From contig SLRR01000142.1 of the NCBI GenBank assembly GCA_007130865.1, positions 1 through 52,412 on the forward strand: a stretch of 52,412 nt of DNA, given 5' to 3'. Of the stretch, positions 1-8,165 are shown piece by piece. Source of the DNA: Spirochaeta sp. (lineage in GTDB: Bacteria > Spirochaetota > Spirochaetia > DSM-27196 > Alkalispirochaetaceae). Every line of letters begins with the position of its first letter. Positions within the stretch are counted from its first letter, which is position 1. The notes beneath the pieces were generated by a model. That model saw only the letters and a program-made list of their open reading frames with translations, had not been told where the DNA came from and did no database searches. Position numbers and translations under genes: made by a program.

Positions 1-1246
1 CCCGGGCCCGTTCGCTCACGGTCCGTCCCAGCAGCTGCACCGCCCCGTACTCCGTGGCAACCCAATCGAGATCCTGCCGCGGAACGGTCACCGCCGAGCC
101 TTCCGGCAGCATCGGGACGATCGTCGACAGGCTTCCCTTTTTTGCCGTGGATCGCAACGCAATGATTCCTTTGCCGTTCTTTGCTTTCTGCGCGCCGCGG
201 TGCGTATCGAGCTGCCCGCCGGTTCCGGAGTACTGCACGGGACCCAGTGTTTCCGAGCAGACTTGTCCCGTGAGATCCACGGTAATCGCGGTGTTGATAC
301 TCACCATGTTGTCGTTCCGCGCGATCACGTCGGGATCGTTCACGTAGCTGCCGCGCAGTTCCAGCACCGCCGGGTTGTCGTCGAGCCAGCGGTACATGCG
401 GTCACTCCCCAGCGCAAAGGTAAAGACGAACTTGTTAGGCCAGAGCGACTTCCTGCGGTTGGTGATCGCTCCGGAGTCGAAAAGATCGATCATGCTCTCG
501 GTAAACATCTCAGTGTGGATCCCCAGGTCCTTCTTTTCCGACAGCAGTGCCGCCACCGCGTTCGGGATACCGCCGATACCGATCTGGAGCGTGGCACCGT
601 CGTTCACGAGTCGCGCGATGTGACCGGCGATCTGCTGTTCCACGGGACCCGGCGGAAGCACGGGAATCGTGGGTATCTCCGCGGCGTGCTCCACCACCAT
701 GTCGGCCTGCCTGATGTGTACCTGTGTATCGCCATGGATAAACGGCACTTTCCGGTTGACCTCGAGGATCACCGTGTGAGCGGCTTCTATCACCTCCCCC
801 TCGTAGACGTTGGAAAGCCCAAGGTTCAGAAACCCGGTAGCCTCGTTCATCGGCGTCACCGGTCCCCAGTAGACGATCGACGCTCCCTCCGCCTGCAGGG
901 CGCGGATCTTGTTTCCTCCCGCCTGGTGCAGGTTGTTCGGGATGAAGTCTACCAGACGATGCCCCAGTTTTGCCGCCTGCCGGTTTGACGGCCCGAAGAA
1001 CCAGTTCTCGTTTATGAACCGTCCCTCGTACTGAGGGTCTTCGCAGAACGGGTACGACTGCATGTTGAGACAGGACAGGATTCGGAGGTACTCAAAGTGA
1101 TCAGCGAACTCGTGAATACGCGACATGAATCCCTGGCTTTCCATGGAGGCCATGCCCATGATGATCGCCGCCCGTTCAGGCAGCGATCGGATCGCGTCCT
1201 CCACGCTGCAGAGCTTGTCGCTGTACTCGGATTTCCACGTCGTCAT
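1..1246 (-). CDS. Acetyl-CoA hydrolase/transferase family protein (4-hydroxybutyrate CoA-transferase-like), 3' end outside window
   Basis: Read directly from the minus strand: an open frame starts at ATG 1246 and runs off the left edge (about 415 codons seen). GGAGG lies 6 nt before the ATG. The start MTTWKSEYSDK and the stretches LQIGIGGIPNAVAALL and GPVQYSGTGGQLD fit the two-domain acetyl-CoA hydrolase/4-hydroxybutyrate CoA-transferase family, which moves CoA between acyl-CoA and free carboxylates. LGIHTEMFTESMIDL is where such enzymes carry the glutamate that forms the CoA thioester. It lies 23 bp after the SDR gene in the same direction, so it is probably the last gene of the KAS III-SDR-CoA-transferase group. 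The acyl substrate cannot be told from sequence. Confidence 0.88.
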   Translation of the reverse strand, partial: MTTWKSEYSDKLCSVEDAIRSLPERAAIIMGMASMESQGFMSRIHEFADHFEYLRILSCLNMQSYPFCEDPQYEGRFINENWFFGPSNRQAAKLGHRLVDFIPNNLHQAGGNKIRALQAEGASIVYWGPVTPMNEATGFLNLGLSNVYEGEVIEAAHTVILEVNRKVPFIHGDTQVHIRQADMVVEHAAEIPTIPVLPPGPVEQQIAGHIARLVNDGATLQIGIGGIPNAVAALLSEKKDLGIHTEMFTESMIDLFDSGAITNRRKSLWPNKFVFTFALGSDRMYRWLDDNPAVLELRGSYVNDPDVIARNDNMVSINTAITVDLTGQVCSETLGPVQYSGTGGQLDTHRGAQKAKNGKGIIALRSTAKKGSLSTIVPMLPEGSAVTVPRQDLDWVATEYGAVQLLGRTVSERAR

Positions 1247-1269
1247 ATTGCCTCCGTATCGCCACCGTT

Positions 1270-2007
1270 CTAGAGAACGAGTCCTCCGTCGACGCCGATT
1301 ACCTGCGCCGTGATAAAACTCGACGCGCCGCTCGCGAGCCAGAGCGCGGCGTTCGCGATGTCCTCCGGTTCGCCCAACCGGCGGAGGAGCGTCTTTGCGA
1401 TCATCGAATCCAGGACTTTTTCCGGCACCGTTTCAGTCATGGGCGTGCGGATGAAACCGGGTGCGATCGCGTTTACCCGGACGTTAGCGCCCTTGCGGGC
1501 GAACTCTTTAGCCCACGTCTTCGTCATGGACACCACGCCGCCTTTTGCAGCAGCGTAGTTGGTCTGTCCCACGTTTCCGGTCAACCCGACAATGCTCGCC
1601 ATATTGATGATCGAGCCCGAGCCCTGTTCCATCATCCGCGGCCCCACGGCCCGCGCCATGTTGAACACGCCCGTGAGGTTTACCGCGATTACCGCATTCC
1701 AGTCCTGGTCGGACATCTTCTGAACAAGGTTGTCCCGGGTGATCCCGGCGTTGTTTACCAGCACATCGATCTGCTTCTCCCCGGTCCAGATCTTCTCCAC
1801 CTCCGCGCCGACCGCGGCGGAATCGGTGACGTCCAGGACGACGCTCTTCACCGCCGGGAATTTCGCCGTGACCTCGTCAAAGCCGGTAAATTCCATGTCC
1901 ACGGCGTATACCGATCGGGCGCCGGCCGCCGCACAGGTCTCCACGATCGCACGTCCGATACCCCGGGCTCCCCCGGTTACCACGCATACCATACCGTCAA
2001 GATTCAT
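1270..2007 (-). CDS. Short-chain dehydrogenase, 3-oxoacyl-[ACP]/acetoacetyl-CoA reductase type (FabG/PhaB-like)
   Basis: This 245-residue classical SDR has the Rossmann motif TGGARGIG near residue 11, NNAG near 86, the catalytic Ser in NMAS and YAAAK as the Tyr/Lys pair. FabG-type enzymes reduce 3-oxoacyl thioesters with NAD(P)H. The frame is open 12 codons further upstream, but I chose ATG 2007: GGGGAG sits just before it, and its ATG overlaps the TGA of the upstream KAS III gene (ATGA), a sign of translational coupling. The partnership with a condensing enzyme and a CoA-transferase suggests formation or breakdown of short 3-hydroxyacyl thioesters. ACP or CoA as the carrier is not decided by sequence. 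Confidence 0.88.
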   Translation of the reverse strand: MNLDGMVCVVTGGARGIGRAIVETCAAAGARSVYAVDMEFTGFDEVTAKFPAVKSVVLDVTDSAAVGAEVEKIWTGEKQIDVLVNNAGITRDNLVQKMSDQDWNAVIAVNLTGVFNMARAVGPRMMEQGSGSIINMASIVGLTGNVGQTNYAAAKGGVVSMTKTWAKEFARKGANVRVNAIAPGFIRTPMTETVPEKVLDSMIAKTLLRRLGEPEDIANAALWLASGASSFITAQVIGVDGGLVL

Positions 2008-3017
2008 TTGCTTTCTCCCCATTGCACCGTCGCCGCGGCCCATACAAATCCGATACCCGCGCCGACCATGACGATGTTGTCTCCATCCTTGATCCTTCCG
2101 CTCTTCAGCCCTTCCAGGATCGAGATGATCTGGTCGTTCTGACCCACGTGGCCATAATCGCTCAGGTAGGTCGTCTGATGTTCTTCGAGTCCCAGCTCCT
2201 GCAGCACGAGGTCGTGCGTACTCCGCTTGAAGTGCAGGAGTGCCAGATAGTCGATATCCCTCCTGGAGAGCCCGCTCTTCTCGAGGCTCTCCCGGATCAC
2301 CGTGTAAAAGTTCGGCAGCGTCCGCTCGCCAAGCTTCTTCTTGAACGTCTCCACGTCGTCGATCACAAAGTGGAAACGCTCCGCATCTTCCGGCGCAGGA
2401 GGCCAGTTCCGGCTCCCACCTGCTTTTACCACGCAGTCCGTGGAGAAGCTGCCGTCGCCGCGGAACGCGGTCCCCCGGAGCAGATTCCTGTTTACGCCTC
2501 GGCGGAGGATCATCGCTGCGCCGCCGGCGCCGATATCAAACATGAAGGACGTTTCCTTCACCGAGTAATCCACCATGTCCCCGTTCCGGTAACCGCTCAC
2601 GAGCAGTACCGTGCGGTATTGGTCGTTTGCCACCATCAGACTGCGTGCAACCTCCATGCCGGCCATCATGCTTCCGCACATCGCCTCCATGTCGAAGCTC
2701 CACGCACCCCTGGCTCCGATCGCTTCCGCTACGTGCAGACCGGCGAGCCAGTTGAGGTAGTCCTTGTGCTGTCCGCCGTTCCAGATCACGATATCGATCT
2801 CGGCGGGGTCGATGCCGGCCATGGCGATCGCTTCCCGTGCCGCCGCTATACCCAGCGCGCTGGTGGTGTCCTCCGGTCCCGGCACCGGTTTGCGGTTCAC
2901 GCCGAACTTCGTCCGGATCACCTCGTCCGGTATACCGGTCTTCCCGGCGAGCTCCGCGGCATCCATGAACCGCTCCGGGAACGATACTCCCAGGCCTATG
3001 ATTCCAATATCAGTCAT
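2004..3017 (-). CDS. KAS III-like 3-oxoacyl-ACP synthase with C-H-H rather than C-H-N active site
   Basis: This 337-residue thiolase-fold protein has the length of FabH. Cys114 in EAMCGSMMAG is the expected nucleophile. His262 in LLHFKRSTHD aligns with the His of the FabH PHQAN motif. At the place of the FabH Asn (HGNTSAAS) the sequence reads YGHVGQND, so His290 replaces the Asn. The C-terminal GAGIGFVWAAATVQW matches the end of the fold. FabH enzymes condense an acyl-CoA with malonyl-ACP; a different acceptor is possible here because motif and triad deviate. Start ATG 3017 has GAGG 7 nt upstream. It overlaps the SDR gene by 4 nt. It follows the livK terminator, so it may use its own promoter or read-through. 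Confidence 0.85.
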   Translation of the reverse strand: MTDIGIIGLGVSFPERFMDAAELAGKTGIPDEVIRTKFGVNRKPVPGPEDTTSALGIAAAREAIAMAGIDPAEIDIVIWNGGQHKDYLNWLAGLHVAEAIGARGAWSFDMEAMCGSMMAGMEVARSLMVANDQYRTVLLVSGYRNGDMVDYSVKETSFMFDIGAGGAAMILRRGVNRNLLRGTAFRGDGSFSTDCVVKAGGSRNWPPAPEDAERFHFVIDDVETFKKKLGERTLPNFYTVIRESLEKSGLSRRDIDYLALLHFKRSTHDLVLQELGLEEHQTTYLSDYGHVGQNDQIISILEGLKSGRIKDGDNIVMVGAGIGFVWAAATVQWGESK

Positions 3018-3081
3018 CTGTACCTCACAACCTGTACCATAAACCCTGCCCCCGGAATGAGAGTTGGTTCATCGTCGATGT

Positions 3082-3125
3082 AAAAAAACCGATGAGATGC
3101 CCTCCACGAGGAGGGACATCTCACC
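3082..3125 (-). terminator. Intrinsic terminator after livK
   Basis: On the minus strand, downstream of the livK stop, a hairpin of about 15 bp (GAGATG, one bulged T, CCCTCC, loop TCGT, GGAGGG, CATCTC, extended by three outer pairs including one G-U) is followed after two bases by seven T residues. This is the best intrinsic terminator in the window. It separates the liv genes from the KAS III gene. Confidence 0.85.
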
Positions 3126-3143
3126 GAGACGTTCCGTGAAAAC

Positions 3144-4367
3144 TCAGTCCAGGATATCCTCGATCGCCTCAAGCGGCCGTTCGACGATCCAGTTGGGTTC
3201 ATCGTCGTAGATCGCCTTCAGAAGCGACATCGCCTGTGTACCGACGCGGCGTCCGTCCTCGAAATCAACGGTACCCCCGAGGGGGATCTCCACCGGCGCC
3301 TGCTCCATAGCCGCTATATACGCGTCCCAGGTGAGCGGATCGCTGCCGACGCGCTCGAGTCCCTGGACAAAGACCGCCGCTGCGATCCATCCGGCCTGCG
3401 CGTAGGGGTTGCCCGCGAGTCCTGCGTCGATCTTTGAGACGGCCTCCACGTACTCGTCCAGCGCTTCCGTGGGATTTCCCTCGTTATCGACAACCTGAAG
3501 CCACGCGTTGGCGTACACGTCGAACGATCCGAGCACCTCGCGCACGCCCTCCACGAAGGTCGGGGCAGCGTTGACGTAGCTTGTGATCACCGGCGCCGTG
3601 TTACCCGCTGCGGCGAGCGCTTTGATCGCCACCTCGGCAGGAACCTGGTTGGCCGCAACCAGGACGACATCGACGTCACCGCTGACGATCGTCTGGGCGG
3701 CGGAGCTCATATCACTCGCGTCGGGAGACACCTGCGAGGTAACGATCGGAACGTTCAGCATCCCGGCGCGCAGCTCGATACCGGCGAGAAGCCCGTGTCC
3801 GTCGTCGGCGTTCGGGTAGATAACACCGATACGTTCCGCGTTGAAGTCCGAGACCGCGCGGGCCACCATGACCTCACCTTCTGCGTCGTAGATCGGCTGG
3901 ACCGGAAAAGACGCCCGGGCGCCGTCTTCCGCGGTCAGGTCAAAGAGCGAACGCAGTCCCGTAGCGTAGTAGACGCGGGGTATACCGATCGCATCGAGGT
4001 ATTCCTGGGTAGCCGCAACCGTGGGAGTCCCGAAATGCCCGACAAACGCGAAGATCCCGTCGTCCTCCACGAGCCGCTGCGCGTACGTAACGCCCTGGGC
4101 TCCGTCGAACTCGTCGTCGTAGTGGACCCACTCGATCGTCCGTCCCGCTACGCCGCCGGCGTCGTTTACCATCTTGAAGTACGCCTCGATGCCGCTGTTG
4201 AACGGCACTCCAACCGCAGCAAGCGCACCGCTCGTGGCGGCCGAATTGCCCACGAGTACCGAGTCCTCGGTCACGCCCTGCGCGGCCGCGGTCTCGGCGC
4301 GTCCCGCGGCAGACAAACCGAACGCGACAGCAGCGATAAGAACAACTGCTATTGTAATCTTCTTCAT
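3144..4367 (-). CDS. livK: Branched-chain amino-acid-type ABC transporter, periplasmic substrate-binding protein
   Basis: 407 residues. The N-terminus MKKITIAVVLIAAVAFGLSAAG is a Sec signal peptide without a lipobox Cys, so the protein is probably cleaved by signal peptidase I and free in the periplasm. The rest fits the type I periplasmic fold of Leu/Ile/Val-binding proteins (Peripla_BP_6): VLVGNSAATSGALAAVG at the start of lobe 1, FVGHFGTPTVAATQEYL, RIGVIYPNADDGHGL. ATG 4367 is preceded by GGAGGAAGTT; a TTG four codons earlier is open but has no better site. It is the last gene of the liv operon and is followed by a strong terminator. The ligand may be an amino acid, an amide or another small carboxylate. 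Confidence 0.92.
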   Translation of the reverse strand: MKKITIAVVLIAAVAFGLSAAGRAETAAAQGVTEDSVLVGNSAATSGALAAVGVPFNSGIEAYFKMVNDAGGVAGRTIEWVHYDDEFDGAQGVTYAQRLVEDDGIFAFVGHFGTPTVAATQEYLDAIGIPRVYYATGLRSLFDLTAEDGARASFPVQPIYDAEGEVMVARAVSDFNAERIGVIYPNADDGHGLLAGIELRAGMLNVPIVTSQVSPDASDMSSAAQTIVSGDVDVVLVAANQVPAEVAIKALAAAGNTAPVITSYVNAAPTFVEGVREVLGSFDVYANAWLQVVDNEGNPTEALDEYVEAVSKIDAGLAGNPYAQAGWIAAAVFVQGLERVGSDPLTWDAYIAAMEQAPVEIPLGGTVDFEDGRRVGTQAMSLLKAIYDDEPNWIVERPLEAIEDILD

Positions 4368-4425
4368 AACTTCCTCCAATGAGTACAGACGTTTGTCACT
4401 GCCGCACCGCGGCTTTCTGACAGCA

Positions 4426-5151
4426 TTATCGATTCCCTTCCTTCCCCAGGTACGCCTCCACGAGCTCCGGGTCGTTCTGCAGGTCGCTCGCGGGTCCCGA
4501 CTTCACCAGCTTCCCTACCTGCAGAACGTAGGCGAAGTTTGAGATCCGCAGCGACTGGAGCGCGTTCTGCTCGACGATGAGGACGGTGGTACCTTCCTCC
4601 CTGAACTCCTGAATGATCGCGAAGATATTCCGTACGATCAGCGGCGCGAGGCCTAGTGAGGGCTCGTCGAGTATCAACAGACGGGGCGACGCCATGAGCG
4701 CTCGCCCGATCGCGAGCATTTGCTGCTCTCCGCCGGAGAGCGTCTGCGAGACCTGGTCCCTGCGCTCCTTCAGTACCGGGAAGTAGCCGTAAACGCGTTC
4801 CAGGTTGCGCTCCCGTATCTTCCTGTCCCGCACGGTAAACGCGCCGATCTGCAGGTTCTCGAACACCGTGAGTTCGCCGAATATCTGCCGACCTTCCGGG
4901 GCCTGGACGATCCCCTTCCGCGTGATCGCTTCCGTTGAAAGACCCGATATGGAGGTGCCATCAAAGATGATCTCCCCCGCCGCCGCCGGTACAAGCCCCG
5001 ATATCGTTTTCAGGAGCGTAGTCTTGCCGCCACCGTTGGATCCGAGCACCGCCACGATCTCACCTTCCGGGACGGTGAGATCGACCGAATCAAGCGCCTG
5101 GATCGCGCCGTAGGAGACGCTCACGTTACGGACCTCGAGGAGCGCGCTCAC
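4426..5151 (-). CDS. livF: Branched-chain amino-acid-type ABC transporter, ATP-binding protein LivF
   Basis: 241 residues from a GTG start at 5151 (fMet-SALLEVRNV). The ATPase has Walker A GSNGGGKTT, signature LSGGEQQ and Walker B RLLILDEPSLGLAP. VEAYLGKEGN at the C-terminus is typical of LivF. The GTG overlaps the TGA of livG (GTGA), so the two ATPases are translationally coupled. The frame is open further upstream, but that part lies over livG and shows no ATPase homology. It should act as one of two ATPase subunits on the cytoplasmic face of LivH/LivM. Confidence 0.93.
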   Translation of the reverse strand: MSALLEVRNVSVSYGAIQALDSVDLTVPEGEIVAVLGSNGGGKTTLLKTISGLVPAAAGEIIFDGTSISGLSTEAITRKGIVQAPEGRQIFGELTVFENLQIGAFTVRDRKIRERNLERVYGYFPVLKERRDQVSQTLSGGEQQMLAIGRALMASPRLLILDEPSLGLAPLIVRNIFAIIQEFREEGTTVLIVEQNALQSLRISNFAYVLQVGKLVKSGPASDLQNDPELVEAYLGKEGNR

Positions 5152-5993
5152 AGGTGTTCGTCCTTCCCCAGGTAGGCTTCCTGGACTTCCGGGTTGTTCT
5201 GGATCTTTGCCGGCGTGTCCATGGCAAGAAACTTTCCGAAGTTGATCGCGCAAACACGGTCACAGATATTCATTACCAGTCCCATGTTGTGTTCGATCAG
5301 GAGAATCGTGGTATTGAAGTGCTCTCTGATCTGGTAGATCAGTGCATCGAGCTCACTCGTCTCGCGGTCGTTGAGCCCCGCTGCCGGCTCGTCCAGGATG
5401 ATCAGACGCGGATTGGCCATCAGAGTCCGGGCAACTTCGACTTTTTTCAGAATGCCGTAGGGTTGTCCCGCAACGTAGAAATCCTTCAGATGCGCGATCC
5501 CCAGGAAGTCCAGCACCTCCTCGGCACGGGCTCGCATCCTGGCTTCCTCTCTGCGTGCACGGGAAGTCCGTAAAAGATGCGAGATGAAACCGGTGTGGAA
5601 GTGGGTATGGGCTCCTACGAGCACGTTATCCTCAATCGAGAGGTCCGGTACGAGCTCCAGGTTCTGAAACGTCCGGGTAACTCCCTGCCGCACCACCTGG
5701 GTTACCGGATAATCCCGGAGATTAACGGTCGCGCCTTCACGGTGTAACCGGATTTCCCCCTCGTAGTCCTTGTAGAACTGCGTGACACAGTTGAACACCG
5801 TGGTCTTGCCGGCACCGTTCGGGCCGATCAGCCCTACGATCTCACCGTCATGCACGGTGAAGCTCAAATCACTGACCGCCCGGAGTCCTCCGAACGTCAT
5901 CGAAAGCGCGTCGAGCTCCAGGATAGGGCGTGGCTCACCGGTACGAGCGCCGCTACCATTACCGCCACGCGCCGGTACAAGTCGAGTACTCAT
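5148..5993 (-). CDS. livG: Branched-chain amino-acid-type ABC transporter, ATP-binding protein LivG
   Basis: 281 residues starting at ATG 5993, with GGAGG 5 nt upstream. The start overlaps the stop of livM (ATGA). Walker A is GPNGAGKTT and Walker B LIILDEPAAGLND. VTRTFQNLELVPDLSIEDN and the C-terminal VQEAYLGKDEHL are LivG hallmarks. The signature region reads PYGILKKVEVART, a weak version of the usual YGQQRRLEIAR, so ATPase-dimer contacts may differ slightly. The same frame is open far upstream through livM, but that part is an out-of-frame reading of livM and not a fusion. The first 20 residues are Gly/Arg-rich and probably disordered. Confidence 0.92.
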   Translation of the reverse strand: MSTRLVPARGGNGSGARTGEPRPILELDALSMTFGGLRAVSDLSFTVHDGEIVGLIGPNGAGKTTVFNCVTQFYKDYEGEIRLHREGATVNLRDYPVTQVVRQGVTRTFQNLELVPDLSIEDNVLVGAHTHFHTGFISHLLRTSRARREEARMRARAEEVLDFLGIAHLKDFYVAGQPYGILKKVEVARTLMANPRLIILDEPAAGLNDRETSELDALIYQIREHFNTTILLIEHNMGLVMNICDRVCAINFGKFLAMDTPAKIQNNPEVQEAYLGKDEHL

Positions 5994-7066
5994 GCGCGCC
6001 TCCTTCCGCGCATCCGCAGAGAACGTACCGCCTGGATCATATCGTGTCCCACGTACACAAACCCGCGTGGATAGAAGAGGATCACGAGAATTATAAGCGC
6101 GCCGGAGAATACGTAGGATATATCGCCGAGGAGATCCTTGAGCAGCAGGTTCGGGAGTCCGTAGATGATAATCGCACCAAGAAACGTACCGACGATCGAC
6201 TTGAAGCCACCCACCACGACCATGGCGATGATCAGCAAGCTGATATTCAACGTCCACGCCCGGGTGGGAGCGCTCTGAAAGTAGAGCGCGTACAGAATCC
6301 CACCGGTGGTGGCGTAGAGGGTGGCCGTCACAAACGCGATCAGACGGTACTTGAGCAGATTCACTCCCATCGCCTGGGCCGCGTGGGAGCTCCGGCTCAT
6401 CGCCATGAGCGCCCGGCCGGTTCGGCTCTTCACGAGATGGTGCATCAGCACCATGAAGAGAAAGAGAACAACCACCACGATCCCGTAGAGGATCGAACGG
6501 TGAACCTGCAGGATCTGGTTCAGCTCCACGACGCCCAGAAGCCGTACCGCTCCGATCCGGATGAACTCGCCGCCGAAGATCGGTACCGAGGTGTAGATCT
6601 GCCGGAGGATCTCGCCGATAAAGAGCGTGGCTATAGCCAGGTAGATGCTCTCCACCTTGAGCGAGAAGAGACCGATGAGCGCTCCCAACGCGCCGGAGAT
6701 CGCGAGCACGAACACAACCGCCACCTCGAAGGGAAACCCCATCTGGAGAAAGACGCCCATGCCCAGCGCGCCGGCGCCGATGAACCCGGCGGTTCCCAGT
6801 GAAATGAGACCGCTGAACCCCAGGAGGATGTTCATTCCCAGCGCAACCACCGTGTAGATCGCGGTATAGGCAAAGATGCTCATCGTGGAGAAGCGCATCA
6901 TGCCCAGGTGAGGGAGTACGCCCAAGGTCAGAAGCGCTACGGCCAGGAGCGAATACTGCAGGACCGGGTGGTACCTCAGCGCAGCGGTGAGGGATCGCCG
7001 TTGATCGGGTGCACGGCCCTGGTCGGGCGAGCGCTGGTGTTGCAGAGTGTTGGAAGCAATCGCCAT
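5990..7066 (-). CDS. livM: Branched-chain amino-acid-type ABC transporter permease LivM
   Basis: 358 residues with about eight to ten hydrophobic segments, beginning with LQYSLLAVALLTLGVLPHLGM. ALGMNILLGFSGLISLGTAGFIGAGA is the LivM-type core, and LLIIAMVVVGGFKSIVGTFLGA is the conserved loop that contacts the ATPase. ATG 7066 has GTGAGG 5 nt upstream and lies 6 nt after the livH stop. The first 40 residues are polar and longer than in many homologues. With LivH it should form the inner-membrane channel. Confidence 0.92.
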   Translation of the reverse strand: MAIASNTLQHQRSPDQGRAPDQRRSLTAALRYHPVLQYSLLAVALLTLGVLPHLGMMRFSTMSIFAYTAIYTVVALGMNILLGFSGLISLGTAGFIGAGALGMGVFLQMGFPFEVAVVFVLAISGALGALIGLFSLKVESIYLAIATLFIGEILRQIYTSVPIFGGEFIRIGAVRLLGVVELNQILQVHRSILYGIVVVVLFLFMVLMHHLVKSRTGRALMAMSRSSHAAQAMGVNLLKYRLIAFVTATLYATTGGILYALYFQSAPTRAWTLNISLLIIAMVVVGGFKSIVGTFLGAIIIYGLPNLLLKDLLGDISYVFSGALIILVILFYPRGFVYVGHDMIQAVRSLRMRGRRRA

Positions 7067-7072
7067 CGTGCC

Positions 7073-7948
7073 TCACACCTTCATGACGGATTTTTTCCCC
7101 ACAAGCCCATACGGTTTGAGATAGAGGAAAACCAGAATCAGCGAGTAAACCAGGACGTTACCCCAGATATCCGAGATATAAAACGCGGTGAAGTTACGGG
7201 CAAAGGCGATGATAAACGCACCGAGAACCGGCCCGAAGAACGTCGAGAATCCGCCGAGTACACCCGCAAAAAACGCGCTTACCTGCACGTCGAGCAGCAT
7301 GTTGGGATTGACGCTCGCCTGGGGAGCCACGATGAGTGCCGCCAGTGTACCCATCATCGCGGCGCTTGCCCAGGAGAACATCGTCACCGTTCTGGTGGGG
7401 ACGCCCATCAACCGGGACGTGGACTCGTTCATCGCGGTCACGCGGATCGCGAGACCCCATCGTGTTTTCTGGATAAACCAGAAAAGCAACCCCATCAGCC
7501 CGAGACTGAGCAAAACCACGAAGACCGTGTTGTATCGCAGCGTCGCACCGGCGACATTCACGCTCGCACCGGGGATGAAACTCGGCAGACGGTACGGATC
7601 CACGCCGAACAGCAGCGGAATCAGCCCGACGATGACCATGATCAGTCCGAGCGTGATGATCTGCTTGGAGATCGGACTCACCCGTGATGCAGGCCGTATG
7701 ATGAACGCGTCGATAAGGATCCCCGTCAAAAACGCGGTCCCCATCGAAGCAAGCGCCACAAGCCAGATGTTCCATCCGAGCCTCAACATCAGTATACCGG
7801 CGACATACGCGTTGAGCGTCCCGATCGATCCCTGCGCGAAGTTAGTTGTCCGGCTGGTCTTCCAGATAAGCGCGATACCAAGCGCGGCCAGGGCGTAGGT
7901 ACTCCCGGTCTGCATGCTGTTAAAAATTATCCGTAGGATATCCGCCAT
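7073..7948 (-). CDS. livH: Branched-chain amino-acid-type ABC transporter permease LivH
   Basis: 291 residues. I chose ATG 7948 (MADILRIIFNSMQTGS), which has CAGGAG 6 nt upstream. An extra 26-codon upstream extension is open but polar and without homology. The protein is a chain of membrane segments; YALAALGIALIWKTSRTTNFAQGSIG is the classic LivH N-terminal region and VLGGFSTFFGPVLGAFII the ATPase-contact loop. It is the first gene of the five-gene liv operon (H-M-G-F-K order). A candidate promoter lies 66 nt upstream. Confidence 0.93.
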   Translation of the reverse strand: MADILRIIFNSMQTGSTYALAALGIALIWKTSRTTNFAQGSIGTLNAYVAGILMLRLGWNIWLVALASMGTAFLTGILIDAFIIRPASRVSPISKQIITLGLIMVIVGLIPLLFGVDPYRLPSFIPGASVNVAGATLRYNTVFVVLLSLGLMGLLFWFIQKTRWGLAIRVTAMNESTSRLMGVPTRTVTMFSWASAAMMGTLAALIVAPQASVNPNMLLDVQVSAFFAGVLGGFSTFFGPVLGAFIIAFARNFTAFYISDIWGNVLVYSLILVFLYLKPYGLVGKKSVMKV

Positions 7949-8013
7949 TACCGCTCCTGAAGAAATCGTCCGGTCCAGCCTTAAGTGAAAACTGAATCGG
8001 TTCTCATTCATTG

Positions 8014-8042
8014 AGTTTCGCACCAAACCTTTCGTCCGTCAA
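8014..8042 (-). promoter_or_regulatory. Candidate sigma70 promoter of the liv operon
   Basis: Minus strand TTGACG (8037-8042), 17-nt spacer, GAAACT (8014-8019). The -35 box is good and the -10 box weak (3 of 6). A run of seven T residues lies just upstream of the -35. It would give a leader of about 60 nt before livH. The rest of the 217-bp gap between livH and the kinase gene shows no other gene. Confidence 0.4.
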
Positions 8043-8165
8043 GAAAAAAATGAGAGGTGATTCGGTTGTTGGTCTTGACGCCGCATCCGGACGACGGGTG
8101 ACCTCCGGACCGCGGACACCATCCGCTCCAAGGGCCCACGCAAAGCTCAGGACCGCAAGCCTCTC

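Noticed and set aside
200-988. 262-codon plus-strand frame near the left edge
   Set aside because: It lies opposite the CoA-transferase gene, whose family motifs are clear on the minus strand.
5994-7076. N-terminal half of a 642-codon minus-strand frame read as a fusion to LivG
   Set aside because: It is an out-of-frame reading of livM; LivG homology and a good SD start only at 5993.
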